Shown here: positions 16,980-25,284 of the stretch, one piece after another | Layout of the letters: every line of letters begins with the position of its first letter | Position numbering within the stretch: position 1 is the first letter of the stretch | Assembly: GCF_000442255.1 (NCBI RefSeq) | Contig: NZ_KE557289.1 | Location: 1-63,311, forward strand | Length of the DNA stretch: 63,311 nucleotides | Direction of reading: 5' to 3' | Origin: Salipiger mucosus DSM 16094 | Lineage (GTDB): Bacteria > Pseudomonadota > Alphaproteobacteria > Rhodobacterales > Rhodobacteraceae | Position numbers and translations under genes: made by a program | The notes under the pieces: model-generated | What the model saw: only the letters and a program-made list of their open reading frames with translations | Database searches by the model: none | What the model was told of the DNA's origin: nothing

Positions 16980-18488
16980 ATGAGCACGCAGGAACTGGAT
17001 CTCTTCGTCATCGGAGGCGGCATCAACGGGGCAGGCTTTGCGCGCGACGCCGCGGGCCGGGGCCTGAAGGTCGCGCTCTGCGAAAAGGACGACCTGGCCG
17101 AGGGCACCTCGTCGCGCTCGGGCAAGCTGGTGCACGGCGGGCTGCGCTATCTCGAGTACTACGAGTTCCGCCTCGTGCGCGAGGCGCTGATCGAACGCGA
17201 GGTGCTGATGAACGCGGCGCCGCACATCATCTGGCCGCTGCGCTTCGTGCTGCCGCATTCGCCGCAGGACCGGCCGGCCTGGCTCGTGCGGCTGGGGCTT
17301 TTCCTCTACGACCACCTCGGCGGGCGCAAGAAGCTTCCGGGCACGCGCACGCTCGACCTCAGGCGCGACCCCGAGGGGGCGCCGCTGCTCGACAAGTACA
17401 CGCGCGGCTTCGAGTATTCCGACTGCTGGGTCGACGATGCCCGCCTCGTGACGCTGAACGCGCTCGACGCGGCGCAGCGCGGGGCCATCGTCATGACCCG
17501 TTCGCCCGCCGTGAGCGCGCGGCGCGAGGACGGCAGGTGGCGCATCACCACGCAGAACCGCCTGACCGGCGAGACGCGCGAGTTCGCGGCCAGGTGCCTG
17601 GTCAACGCGGCCGGGCCCTGGGTGACCGACGTGCTGACGCGGGTCGCGGGGGCCAACTCCTCGCGCAACGTGCGGCTGGTCAAGGGCAGCCACATCATCG
17701 TGCCGAAGTTCTGGGAGGGGCCGCACAGCTACCTCGTGCAGAACACCGACAAGCGGGTGATCTTCATCAACACCTACGAGGGCGACAAGGCGCTGATCGG
17801 CACCACCGACATCGCCTACGAGGGGCGGGCCGAGGACGTCGCCATCGACGACGGCGAGATTTCCTACCTGCTCGACTGCGTGAACCGCTACTTCAAGGAA
17901 AAGCTGCGTCGCGAGGACATCCTCGAGACCTTCTCGGGTGTCCGGCCGCTCTTCGACGACGGCAACGGCAACCCCTCGGCGGTGACCCGCGACTACACCT
18001 TCGATCTCGACGAGACCGGCGGCGCGCCGCTGCTGAACATCTTCGGCGGCAAGATCACCACCTTCCGCGAGCTGGCCGAACGCGGCATGCACGAGATCCG
18101 GCACGTCTTTCCGAAGATGGGGGCCGACTGGACCGAGGCCGCGGCGCTGCCCGGCGGCGACATGCCGGGGGCCGACTTCGACAGCTTCCGCGAGACGCTG
18201 AAGGCCGAGTTCCCCTGGATGAGCCGCGAGCTGCGCGAATACTACGGCCGGCGCTACGGCACGCTGACCCGGCGCATCGTCGGCGCGGCGAGCGGGCTCG
18301 AGGGGTTGGGCCGCTACTTCGGCGCCCATCTCTACGAGGCCGAGGTCACCTGGCTGGTCGAGAACGAGTGGGCGGTCACGGCCGAGGACATCATCTGGCG
18401 CCGGACCAAGCACCGGCTGGACATGACCGAGGCCGAGATCGCCGCCTTCACCGAGTGGTTCGACACGGCGCACGCGGTGGCCGCCTGA
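16980..18488 (+). CDS. eryB: Erythritol-4-phosphate dehydrogenase (GlpD-like flavoprotein)
   Basis: The 502-residue FAD protein resembles aerobic glycerol-3-phosphate dehydrogenase. It has the dinucleotide motif FVIGGGINGAGFARDAAGRG (residues 9-28), GTSSRSGKLVHGGLRYLE and a C-terminal DAO-C domain beginning near residue 390. In Brucella EryB oxidises L-erythritol-4-phosphate to a 3-keto tetrose phosphate and passes electrons to the respiratory chain at the inner membrane. The length matches that protein. It sits between eryA (one-base gap) and eryC (one-base overlap). A glycerol-3-phosphate enzyme is the main alternative on sequence alone; the operon argues for EryB. Confidence 0.92.
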   Translation: MSTQELDLFVIGGGINGAGFARDAAGRGLKVALCEKDDLAEGTSSRSGKLVHGGLRYLEYYEFRLVREALIEREVLMNAAPHIIWPLRFVLPHSPQDRPAWLVRLGLFLYDHLGGRKKLPGTRTLDLRRDPEGAPLLDKYTRGFEYSDCWVDDARLVTLNALDAAQRGAIVMTRSPAVSARREDGRWRITTQNRLTGETREFAARCLVNAAGPWVTDVLTRVAGANSSRNVRLVKGSHIIVPKFWEGPHSYLVQNTDKRVIFINTYEGDKALIGTTDIAYEGRAEDVAIDDGEISYLLDCVNRYFKEKLRREDILETFSGVRPLFDDGNGNPSAVTRDYTFDLDETGGAPLLNIFGGKITTFRELAERGMHEIRHVFPKMGADWTEAAALPGGDMPGADFDSFRETLKAEFPWMSRELREYYGRRYGTLTRRIVGAASGLEGLGRYFGAHLYEAEVTWLVENEWAVTAEDIIWRRTKHRLDMTEAEIAAFTEWFDTAHAVAA

Positions 18489-19420
18489 TGGGCCTGACGC
18501 TTTCGCTGAACACCAATCCGCTGGTGAACCGTTTCGCCGATCCGGACGACCTGATCGACTGCGTCGCGCGCGATCTGCGCATCCGCGACCTGCAGCTGAC
18601 GCACGAGTTCATCAATCCCTCGTGGCCTGCGCCGGTGATCCGCCGCCTCACGCGGCAGATGGGCGCGGCGCTGGGGCGCACCGGCGTGCGCGTGACCTCG
18701 GGCATGACCGGGCCCTACGGGCGGCTCAACCACTTCGGGCACCCCGACCGGGACGTGCGGCGCTACTACGTCGACTGGTTCAAGACCTTCGCCGACATCA
18801 CCGCCGACCTCGGCGGGACCTCGGTCGGCACCCAGTTCGCGATCCTGACCTACCGCGAGCAGGACGATCCGGCGAAGCGCGCCGAGATGATCGACATCGC
18901 GATCGAGTGCTGGGCCGAGGTGGCCGAGCACGGCAAGGCTGCGGGGCTCGACTACGTCTTCTGGGAGCCGATGAGCGTCGCCCGCGAGTTCGGCGAGACC
19001 ATCGCCGAGTGCATGGCGCTTCAGGACAGGCTGACCGCCGCGAACATGGCGATCCCGATGTGGATGATGGCCGACATCGACCACGGCGACGTGACGAGCG
19101 CCAACCCCGACGACGTCGACCCCTACGCCTGGGCCCGTGCGGTGCCGAAGGTCTCGCCGATCATCCACATCAAGCAGAGCCTCATGGACAAGGGCGGCCA
19201 CCGCCCCTTCACCGCCGCGTTCAACGCCAGGGGCCGCATCCAGCCCGGGCCGCTTCTCGCGGCCTTTGCCGAGGGCGGCGCGCAGGACAACGAGATCTGC
19301 CTCGAGCTGTCCTTCAAGGAACGCGAGCCGAACGACCGCGAGGTGATCCCGCAGGTCGCCGAGAGCGTCGCCTTCTGGGCGCCGCACATCGAGACGGGGG
19401 CCTCTGACCTCCATGTCTAG
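18488..19420 (+). CDS. eryC: Tetrulose-phosphate epimerase/racemase EryC
   Basis: The 310-residue protein is a xylose-isomerase-like TIM-barrel sugar-phosphate epimerase or isomerase. It has no signal peptide and carries typical metal-site segments: LQLTHEFINPSW, YVFWEPMSVAREFGET with the metal Glu, MMADIDHGD and IIHIKQS. In Brucella EryC converts the L- form of 3-tetrulose-4-phosphate made by EryB to the D- form. The start codon overlaps the eryB stop by one base. Identification relies on gene order eryA-B-C-D and on the barrel fold. Confidence 0.88.
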   Translation: MGLTLSLNTNPLVNRFADPDDLIDCVARDLRIRDLQLTHEFINPSWPAPVIRRLTRQMGAALGRTGVRVTSGMTGPYGRLNHFGHPDRDVRRYYVDWFKTFADITADLGGTSVGTQFAILTYREQDDPAKRAEMIDIAIECWAEVAEHGKAAGLDYVFWEPMSVAREFGETIAECMALQDRLTAANMAIPMWMMADIDHGDVTSANPDDVDPYAWARAVPKVSPIIHIKQSLMDKGGHRPFTAAFNARGRIQPGPLLAAFAEGGAQDNEICLELSFKEREPNDREVIPQVAESVAFWAPHIETGASDLHV

Positions 19421-19519
19421 GGCGTCTTGCGCGCGGCGCGGCTTTCCCCGGCTGCGCCGTGGCTCTATCAAGGACCGACCCGCCGATTTGCAGCCCCGCC
19501 GCCCGACACGAAGGACACC

Positions 19520-20455
19520 ATGAACGACACTGACGAAACGCTGGCCATCCGCGCCGCCTGGATGCACTACGTGGGCGGGCTCACGCAGGCCAAGGTGGCC
19601 AAGCGGCTGGGTCTTCCCTCGGTCAAGGCGCACCGGCTGATCGCCAAGGCGGTGGCCGACGGGCGGGTCAAGGTCTCGATCGAGGGTGACATCGTGGAGT
19701 GCGTCGAGCTCGAGACACGGCTCTTCGAGACCTACGACCTCAAGCTCTGCGAGGTGGCGCCGGACATCGGCGAGGAGGGGCTGCCACTGCGGGCGCTGGC
19801 GCTGGCGGGCGCGGCCTACCTCAAGCGCCAGTTCGAGACGGGCGAGCATTCTGTCATCGGCCTGGGCCACGGGCGGACGCTGGCGGAGGTCACCCGGCAA
19901 CTGCCGCGCATCGACGCCAAGGGCCTGCATTTCGTGTCGCTGCTGGGCGGGCTCACGCGGAACTTCGCGGCAAACCCCCACGACGTGATGCACCGCATCG
20001 CCGAAAAGACCGGCGCCCATGCCTATGTCATGCCGGTGCCCTTCTTCGCCAACACCGTCGAGGACCGCGAGGTGCTGCTGTCGCAGCGCGGCGTCGACGA
20101 GGTCTTCCGCATGGCCCAGGCGGCCACGCTCAAGATCGTGGGCATCGGCACCGCCACGGCCGATGCGCAGCTCGTCTCCTCGGGGATGATCGAGCCGGCA
20201 GAGATCGAGGAGATCGCGGCGGCCGGGGCGCGCGGCGAGATGCTGGGCGATTTCTTCGATGCCTCGGGGACTGTCGTGGAAACCACGCTTTCGGCCAGGA
20301 CACTCGCGGTGGGCTACGATCCCGAGCGCGAAGAGGATATCGTTGCCGTCGCGGGCGGGCCGGACAAGGTCGAGGCGATCCGGTCGGTGCTGCGGTCGGG
20401 CAGGGTGGCCGGGCTGATCACCGACGAGCGGACCGCGCGCGCGCTTCTGGGCTGA
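19520..20455 (+). CDS. eryD: SorC-family regulator of erythritol catabolism
   Basis: The 311-residue regulator has an N-terminal helix-turn-helix, YVGGLTQAKVAKRLGLPSVK (about residues 17-36), and a C-terminal SorC sugar-phosphate-sensing domain with VIGLGHGRTLAEVTRQL and a final LITDERTARALL. In Brucella EryD represses the ery operon and erythritol relieves this. It lies 99 bases after eryC, a gap that could hold its own promoter. Its probable targets are the eryA and eryH/tkt control regions, where GTGATC boxes recur; that link is untested. Confidence 0.9.
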   Translation: MNDTDETLAIRAAWMHYVGGLTQAKVAKRLGLPSVKAHRLIAKAVADGRVKVSIEGDIVECVELETRLFETYDLKLCEVAPDIGEEGLPLRALALAGAAYLKRQFETGEHSVIGLGHGRTLAEVTRQLPRIDAKGLHFVSLLGGLTRNFAANPHDVMHRIAEKTGAHAYVMPVPFFANTVEDREVLLSQRGVDEVFRMAQAATLKIVGIGTATADAQLVSSGMIEPAEIEEIAAAGARGEMLGDFFDASGTVVETTLSARTLAVGYDPEREEDIVAVAGGPDKVEAIRSVLRSGRVAGLITDERTARALLG

Positions 20456-20478
20456 CGCGGCACGCAAAGGACGACCCG

Positions 20479-21246
20479 ATGAAACGAGACGACCGGAGGC
20501 AGCACATCCTCGACGCGCTGGTGCGCGACGGCGCGGTGCAGCTCGACGAGCTGGCCGAGCAGTTCGGGGTGTCGAAGATGACGATCCACCGCGATCTCGA
20601 CGAGCTCGAGGGCGAGGGGCTGCTGCGCAAGATCCGGGGCGGCGCGACGATCGAGCCCGGCTCGCAGTTCGAGAGCGACTTCCGCTTCCGCCAGCTTCAG
20701 GGGCACGATCTCAAGGAGCGGATGGCCCGCGCCGCGCTCGACTGGGTCGAGCCGGGGATGACGGTGATGGTCAATGACGGCTCGACGGCCTCGGTGCTGG
20801 GCGGGCTGCTGCCCGAGAAACGCCCGCTCACGGTGATCACCAACAACGACGCGGTGATGGAGGCCCTGAAGGCCGAGCCCGGCATCAGCGTCATCGCCCT
20901 GGGTGGCCGCTATTCCGCGAAATACAACGCCTGGGTCGGCCGCGTGACCGAAGAGGCGCTGGCGACCCTGCGCGCCGACCTGGCCTTCATCTCGACCCCG
21001 GCGGCGGGCGAGGGACGCATCTACCACATGGACGACGACATCACCCGGGCGAAACGCGGCATGATGGATGCGGCGGTGCGGTCGGTGCTGATGATCAATC
21101 ACCTGAGGTTCGACCAGTCCGCGCTCCATGTCCTCGCGGGGTTCTCGGAGTTCGCGGCGGTCGTCACCGATGCCGAGCCCTCGGGAAAGGCGCGCGAACA
21201 GATCGAAGCCGCCGGCGCCCAGCTGCGCGTGGCAGAAGGCGGCTGA
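20479..21246 (+). CDS. DeoR-family regulator (EryR-like)
   Basis: This 255-residue DeoR regulator has the typical N-terminal winged helix, RRQHILDALVRDGAVQLDEL then FGVSKMTIHRDLDELEGEG (about residues 6-45). The sensor domain has MTVMVNDGSTASVLGGLL and TVITNNDAVMEAL. In Brucella and rhizobia a DeoR-type gene is found with eryH-eryI; here it follows eryD by 23 bases. The sensed ligand is probably a phosphorylated tetrose or pentose. It is the last intact gene of the eryABCD unit. Confidence 0.88.
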   Translation: MKRDDRRQHILDALVRDGAVQLDELAEQFGVSKMTIHRDLDELEGEGLLRKIRGGATIEPGSQFESDFRFRQLQGHDLKERMARAALDWVEPGMTVMVNDGSTASVLGGLLPEKRPLTVITNNDAVMEALKAEPGISVIALGGRYSAKYNAWVGRVTEEALATLRADLAFISTPAAGEGRIYHMDDDITRAKRGMMDAAVRSVLMINHLRFDQSALHVLAGFSEFAAVVTDAEPSGKAREQIEAAGAQLRVAEGG

Positions 21247-21356
21247 TCCCGCCCGCGCCCGGCTAGGGTGCGAGCGGGACTCAGGCGGGTTCGGAGGACG
21301 TCGTGCCGCGCAGGCGTTTGACGTCTTTCGACGGCGATAGCCCGAACATCCGCGCG

Positions 21357-21641
21357 TATCCCCGGCTGAACGCCAAGGGTTTCCTGCAGGCCGCCGAGAG
21401 CGGGCTGAACCTTCCAGCGCTGACCTCCGGGTCGGCCTCGGACACCTTTCTCGCGCGAAACAACAACTCGACGCCGGAAAAGCAGATCGATGGCCAGCGC
21501 AAGCTGCGCGCGCTCTATACCGAGCACGGGCTGGGCAGCGGCCCGGTCTTCCTTTTCACCGCTTTCGGCTGCAACTGCGAGGGCGATATTCCCGTCGCCA
21601 AGGCCATGCAGCGCGCCGCCGACCTGGTCGGCGTCTGCTAG
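21357..21641 (+). pseudogene. Fragment of an HMG-CoA lyase-like gene
   Basis: About 94 codons, from YPRLNAKGFLQAAESGLN to ADLVGVC, look like the middle of a hydroxymethylglutaryl-CoA lyase. The region around ARNNNSTPEKQIDGQRKL and the strand TAFGCNCEGDIPVAKAM correspond to the family's S(A/C)xFGCPxEGxV segment. The N-terminal catalytic part and the C-terminal third are missing, so this is an internal relic. It is followed within ten bases by a fragment of a different gene, implying a deletion that joined two genes. Confidence 0.6.
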
Positions 21642-21650
21642 GAGGCGGGC

Positions 21651-22049
21651 ATGCCGCCCAACCCCGAGCGCGTCCTCGTGGCCGCCGAGGCCATCGGCGT
21701 CGGCCGCCGGGCGTTGCAGAAGGCGGCGGAATACGCCAACGAGCGCGAGGTCTTCGCCCGGCCCATCGGCAAGAGCCAGTCGATCCAGCACCCGCTGGCG
21801 CAAAGCTGGATGGCCCTCGAGGCCGCGGACCTCATGGTCTGGCAGGCCGCCAAGCTCCTCGCGGCCGACGCCGCCTTCGATGCCTGCGACCGGGCTGTAC
21901 GCACTCACGGCGGGTTCGGTTGTGCCAAGGAATACCACGTAGAGCGCTACTTCCGCGAAGTCGTGCTGCCGCGCATTGCGCCGGTGACCCGCGAGATGAT
22001 CATGTCGTTAATAGCCGAGCGCGTGCTCGAGCTGCCGCAGTCCTACTGA
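21651..22049 (+). pseudogene. C-terminal fragment of an acyl-CoA dehydrogenase
   Basis: The 132 codons match the last helical domain of acyl-CoA dehydrogenases: AAEAIGVGRRALQKAAEYAN, REVFARPIGKSQSIQHPLA and RTHGGFGCAKEYHVERYFRE. Complete enzymes have about 380 residues, so two thirds are gone. It begins directly after the HMG-CoA lyase relic. It ends 24 bases before the intact SDR gene and may still be transcribed with it, but it cannot bind FAD or substrate normally. Confidence 0.75.
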
Positions 22050-22072
22050 GGCGACACTGGGGAGGAGACGAC

Positions 22073-22825
22073 ATGACCGATAGCAAGCAACTCGCGGGGA
22101 AACGCGCCATCGTCACCGGGGCATCCGGTGGCCTTGGCCTGCACTTCGCCAGGATCCTCGCTGCCGCCGGTGCCGAGGTGACGCTGGCCGCGCGGCGCAA
22201 GGAAAAGCTCGAGGCGGCGGTGGCCGAGATCGAGGGCGCGGGCGGGTCGGCCAATGCCGTCTCGCTCGACGTGACGGACCCGGAGAGCGTCGCCGCGGCG
22301 TTTGGCGGCGAGGCCTATGACATCGTCATCAACAACGCGGGCGTGACCGTGGACGGCCCGGCGCTCAAGACCTCGGACGAGGACTGGAGCCGCGTCGTCG
22401 AGACCGACATGACCGGCGTCTTCCGCGTGGCCCAGGCCGCGGCGCGCGCCATGACCGAGGCGGGCAAGGGCGGGAGCATCGTCAACATCGCCTCGATCCT
22501 CGGGCTGCGGGTGGCGGGCAACCTTGCTGCCTATGCCACCGCCAAGGCGGGCGTCGTGCAGATGACGAAAAGCCTCGCGCTGGAGTGGGCGCGGCACGGC
22601 ATCCGCGTGAACGCGCTCTGCCCGGGCTATATCGAGACCGACATCAACCGCGATTTCTTTGCCTCGGAGGCGGGGCAGAAGCTCATCAAGCGCGTGCCGC
22701 AACGCCGGCTCGGGCAGATGTCCGAGCTCGACGGGGCGCTGATGCTGCTGGCCACGGACGCGGGCAGCTTCATGACCGGCTCCGAGATCGCCGTCGACGG
22801 CGGCCACCTCGTTTCCTCGCTTTAA
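22073..22825 (+). CDS. Short-chain dehydrogenase/reductase (LvaD-like)
   Basis: The 250-residue NAD(P)-dependent oxidoreductase has the Rossmann motif VTGASGGLGLHFA (residues 15-27), NNAG, the catalytic SIL...YATAKAG with Ser/Tyr/Lys, and the C-terminal SEIAVDGGHL. It probably interconverts a keto and a hydroxy group on an acyl-CoA or acid. The ATG at 22073 follows GGGGAGGAG. It precedes an acyl-CoA dehydrogenase by 12 bases. The trio with the kinase resembles the levulinate catabolic set, where LvaD reduces 4-ketovaleryl-CoA. General fold certain, substrate inferred. Confidence 0.85.
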   Translation: MTDSKQLAGKRAIVTGASGGLGLHFARILAAAGAEVTLAARRKEKLEAAVAEIEGAGGSANAVSLDVTDPESVAAAFGGEAYDIVINNAGVTVDGPALKTSDEDWSRVVETDMTGVFRVAQAAARAMTEAGKGGSIVNIASILGLRVAGNLAAYATAKAGVVQMTKSLALEWARHGIRVNALCPGYIETDINRDFFASEAGQKLIKRVPQRRLGQMSELDGALMLLATDAGSFMTGSEIAVDGGHLVSSL

Positions 22826-22837
22826 GGACCAAGACCC

Positions 22838-24046
22838 ATGGACTTCACCATATCCCCGAAGATCGAGGACTACCGCGCCCGCATCGCGCGCTTCGTCGAG
22901 GACGAGCTGATCCCGCTGGAGGCGGACCGGGCCAACTACGACCCGCACGAGAACATCCGCAAGGACCTGCTGAACGAGATGCGCGCCAAGGCCAAGGCGC
23001 ACGGCCTCTGGTGTCTGCAGCTGAAAGAGGAGACCGGCGGGCAGGACCTGGGCATCCAGGGCATGGCGGTCTGCTACGAGGAGATGAACCGCTCGATCTT
23101 CGGCCCGGTCGTCTTCAACGCCGCGGCGCCGGATGACGGCAACATGAAGGTGCTGGAAAAGGTCGGCACCGAAAAGCAGAAGGAGGAGTGGCTGCAGCCC
23201 ATCGTGCGCGGTGACGTGCAGTCGGCCTTCGTGATGACCGAACCGGCGCCGGGCTCGGGCTCGGACCCGGGCGGCATGATGCTGACCACAGCGACGAAGA
23301 AGGGCGACACCTACGTCGTGCGCGGCCGCAAGTGGTTCATCACCGGGGCCGAGGATGCCGAGCACTTCATCCTCATCGCCCGCACCTCGGAGGATCCGCG
23401 CAAGGGGCTCTCGGCCTTCCTGCACAGGAAGGACACGCCCGGCTTCCGGATCGAGCGCCGCATCCCGATCATGGGCCCCGAGGAGCATGGCGGCCATTGC
23501 GAGGTGGTCTACGAGGACATGGAGATCCCCGCCGGGAACCTGCTGATGAACGCGGGCGACGGGCTGAAGCTCACGCAGATCCGCCTTGGACCCGCGCGCC
23601 TGACGCACTGCATGCGCTGGCTGGGCCTGTCGAAGCGCTGCGTCGAGATCGCCAGCGACTACGCCCACAACCGCTTTGCCTTCGGCGAGCGCCTGTCGCA
23701 ACGCGAGAGCGTGCAGATGATGATGGGCGACATCGCCATGCAGATCGAGGTCGGCCGCCTTCTGGTGATGAAAGCCGCCTGGGAGCTGGACCAGGGCAGC
23801 TTTGCCCGCAAGGAGGTGTCGATGGCCAAGGTCCACATCGCCAACGTGCTGCACAAGGCCGCCGACACGGCGATCCAGATCAACGGCGCCCGCGGATACT
23901 CCAGGGACACGCCGCTGGAATGGATCTACCGCTATGCCCGCCAGGCGCGGCTGGTCGACGGCGCGGACGAGGTGCACAAGATGGTGCTCCACCGCAATAT
24001 CGAGAAGGAAGGCCGCGATTTCTGGACGTGGCAGGTCGGGGAATGA
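22838..24046 (+). CDS. Acyl-CoA dehydrogenase, ACAD10/11-LvaC type
   Basis: The 402-residue flavoprotein is a full acyl-CoA dehydrogenase, with FAD/substrate segments FVMTEPAPGSGSDPGG (about residues 131-146) and WFITGAEDA, and the C-terminal INGARGYSRDTPLEWIYR. At the position of the usual catalytic Glu (YEGTSE in medium-chain enzymes) it has LVDGADE, that is an Asp. This is a feature of the ACAD10/11 branch that works on phosphorylated 4-hydroxyacyl-CoA. Its stop overlaps the start of an APH kinase by ATGA. In such pairs the kinase phosphorylates the 4-hydroxyl and this enzyme eliminates phosphate. Confidence 0.85.
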   Translation: MDFTISPKIEDYRARIARFVEDELIPLEADRANYDPHENIRKDLLNEMRAKAKAHGLWCLQLKEETGGQDLGIQGMAVCYEEMNRSIFGPVVFNAAAPDDGNMKVLEKVGTEKQKEEWLQPIVRGDVQSAFVMTEPAPGSGSDPGGMMLTTATKKGDTYVVRGRKWFITGAEDAEHFILIARTSEDPRKGLSAFLHRKDTPGFRIERRIPIMGPEEHGGHCEVVYEDMEIPAGNLLMNAGDGLKLTQIRLGPARLTHCMRWLGLSKRCVEIASDYAHNRFAFGERLSQRESVQMMMGDIAMQIEVGRLLVMKAAWELDQGSFARKEVSMAKVHIANVLHKAADTAIQINGARGYSRDTPLEWIYRYARQARLVDGADEVHKMVLHRNIEKEGRDFWTWQVGE

Positions 24047-25074
24047 CCATGTCCGGCGATGTCGATTTCGATCCCGCCACGCTCGAGGGGTTCCTGCGCG
24101 AGCACTTCGGCAAGACCGCCGATTTCACGCTGGAACGCATCTCGGGCGGGCAGTCCAACCCGACCTATTTCGTGACCTACGGCGATGCCCGCATGGTGCT
24201 GCGCAAGCAGCCCAACGGGCCGATCCTGCGCGGCGCCCATGCCGTCGACCGCGAATACCGCGTGCTCGACGCGCTGCACCCGACCGGCGTGCCGGTGCCG
24301 AAGCCGATCCTCTACCACGAGGACCCCGATCTGCTGGGCACGCCCTTCTACCTGATGGATCGTGTCGATGGCCGGGTCTACGCCGACGGGGCGCTCGCCG
24401 AGGCGGAGCCGGCCGAGCGCAAGGCGCTGTGGATGGCGCTGGCCGATGCCATGGCCCAGATGCACGCGGTGCGCCCGGACGAGGTGGGCCTCGGCGACTA
24501 CGGCAAGCCCGGCAACTATTTCGAGCGCCAGATCGGCCGCTGGAGCCGCCAGTGGGAGGCGAGCGACAGCGAGCCGATCCCCGAGCTCGACCGGCTTTCG
24601 GCGTGGCTCAAGGAGAACATGCCCGAGGACGATGGCGCCGTGAGCCTCGCGCATGGCGACTTCCGCATGGGCAACGTGCTGTTCCACCCGACCGAGCCGC
24701 GCGTCGTCGCGATCCTCGACTGGGAGCTTTCGACGCTGGGCCACCCGCTCGCGGATCTCGGGTTCTGCTGCATGGCCTGGCACACCTCACCCGACGAGTA
24801 TGGTGGCATCCTGGGCCTCGACCTCGCGGCCGAAGGCCTGCCCGCCGAGGAGGACTTCGTCGACCGCTACATGCAGAAGATGCCGGAAAGCGCGCCGCTG
24901 CTGCCGTTCCACAAGGCCTTCGCGCTCTTCCGCTTCGCGGTGATCTTCGTCGGCATTGCGGACCGCGCCCGTCAGGGCAACGCTGCGGGGGCCGACGCCG
25001 AGACCATCGGTCCGCTCGCGCGGCGCTTCGCGATCCGCGGGCTCGAGGTGATCGAGGGGACACATGCGGCCTGA
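24043..25074 (+). CDS. Aminoglycoside-phosphotransferase-fold kinase (LvaA/ACAD10-kinase-like)
   Basis: The 343-residue protein has the APH kinase fold. It shows the glycine-rich ISGGQSNPTYFV (about residues 30-41), the Lys region MVLRKQP, the catalytic loop HGDFRMGNVLF and the metal motif ILDWELSTLGHPLADLGF. It is not an antibiotic-resistance enzyme; this branch is co-transcribed with ACAD10/11-type dehydrogenases. The proposed substrate is a 4-hydroxyacyl-CoA, made into a 4-phosphoacyl-CoA for the neighbour to process. Two start codons (24043 and 24049) are possible; the first overlaps the upstream stop. Confidence 0.83.
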   Translation: MTMSGDVDFDPATLEGFLREHFGKTADFTLERISGGQSNPTYFVTYGDARMVLRKQPNGPILRGAHAVDREYRVLDALHPTGVPVPKPILYHEDPDLLGTPFYLMDRVDGRVYADGALAEAEPAERKALWMALADAMAQMHAVRPDEVGLGDYGKPGNYFERQIGRWSRQWEASDSEPIPELDRLSAWLKENMPEDDGAVSLAHGDFRMGNVLFHPTEPRVVAILDWELSTLGHPLADLGFCCMAWHTSPDEYGGILGLDLAAEGLPAEEDFVDRYMQKMPESAPLLPFHKAFALFRFAVIFVGIADRARQGNAAGADAETIGPLARRFAIRGLEVIEGTHAA

Positions 25075-25158
25075 CGTGCAGTGCGAAGGGGCAGGAGGAG
25101 AGCCTTGGAGTTGACGGGCATGCCTCGAGTGACCTGTTCCCCTTGGAGGCCTCGTTCT

Positions 25159-25284
25159 TCAGTTCGCTCTGTTCAGGCTTTGGTCCTCTACTGACCGTTG
25201 GTGATCCTCCCACGGGGTGAGCCGGTCGAGGCTCGTGTGGGGGCGATGGTGATTGTGGTCGTCTTGCAAAGCTGCGATCAGCTC
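25159..25284 (-). mobile_element. IS3-family transposase C-terminal remnant
   Basis: About 42 codons, reading leftward, end with HNHHRPHTSLDRLTPWE. This is the typical end of the IS3 OrfB integrase, where a conserved NHHRPHSSLG-like motif lies near the catalytic Glu helix. The rest of the element is absent. It is fused directly to an IS30 remnant, so one element probably inserted into or recombined with the other. The bases from the preceding gene's stop to this point hold no gene. Confidence 0.7.

Noticed and set aside
16476-20467. Long leftward open frames antisense to eryB, eryC and eryD
   Set aside because: Shadow frames of known enzymes caused by GC-rich third positions; composition is low in structure and no family is recognised.
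24043-25074. Aminoglycoside resistance gene
   Set aside because: The APH fold is present, but the coupling to an acyl-CoA dehydrogenase and the ACAD10-kinase-like sequence point to acyl metabolism, not antibiotic modification.
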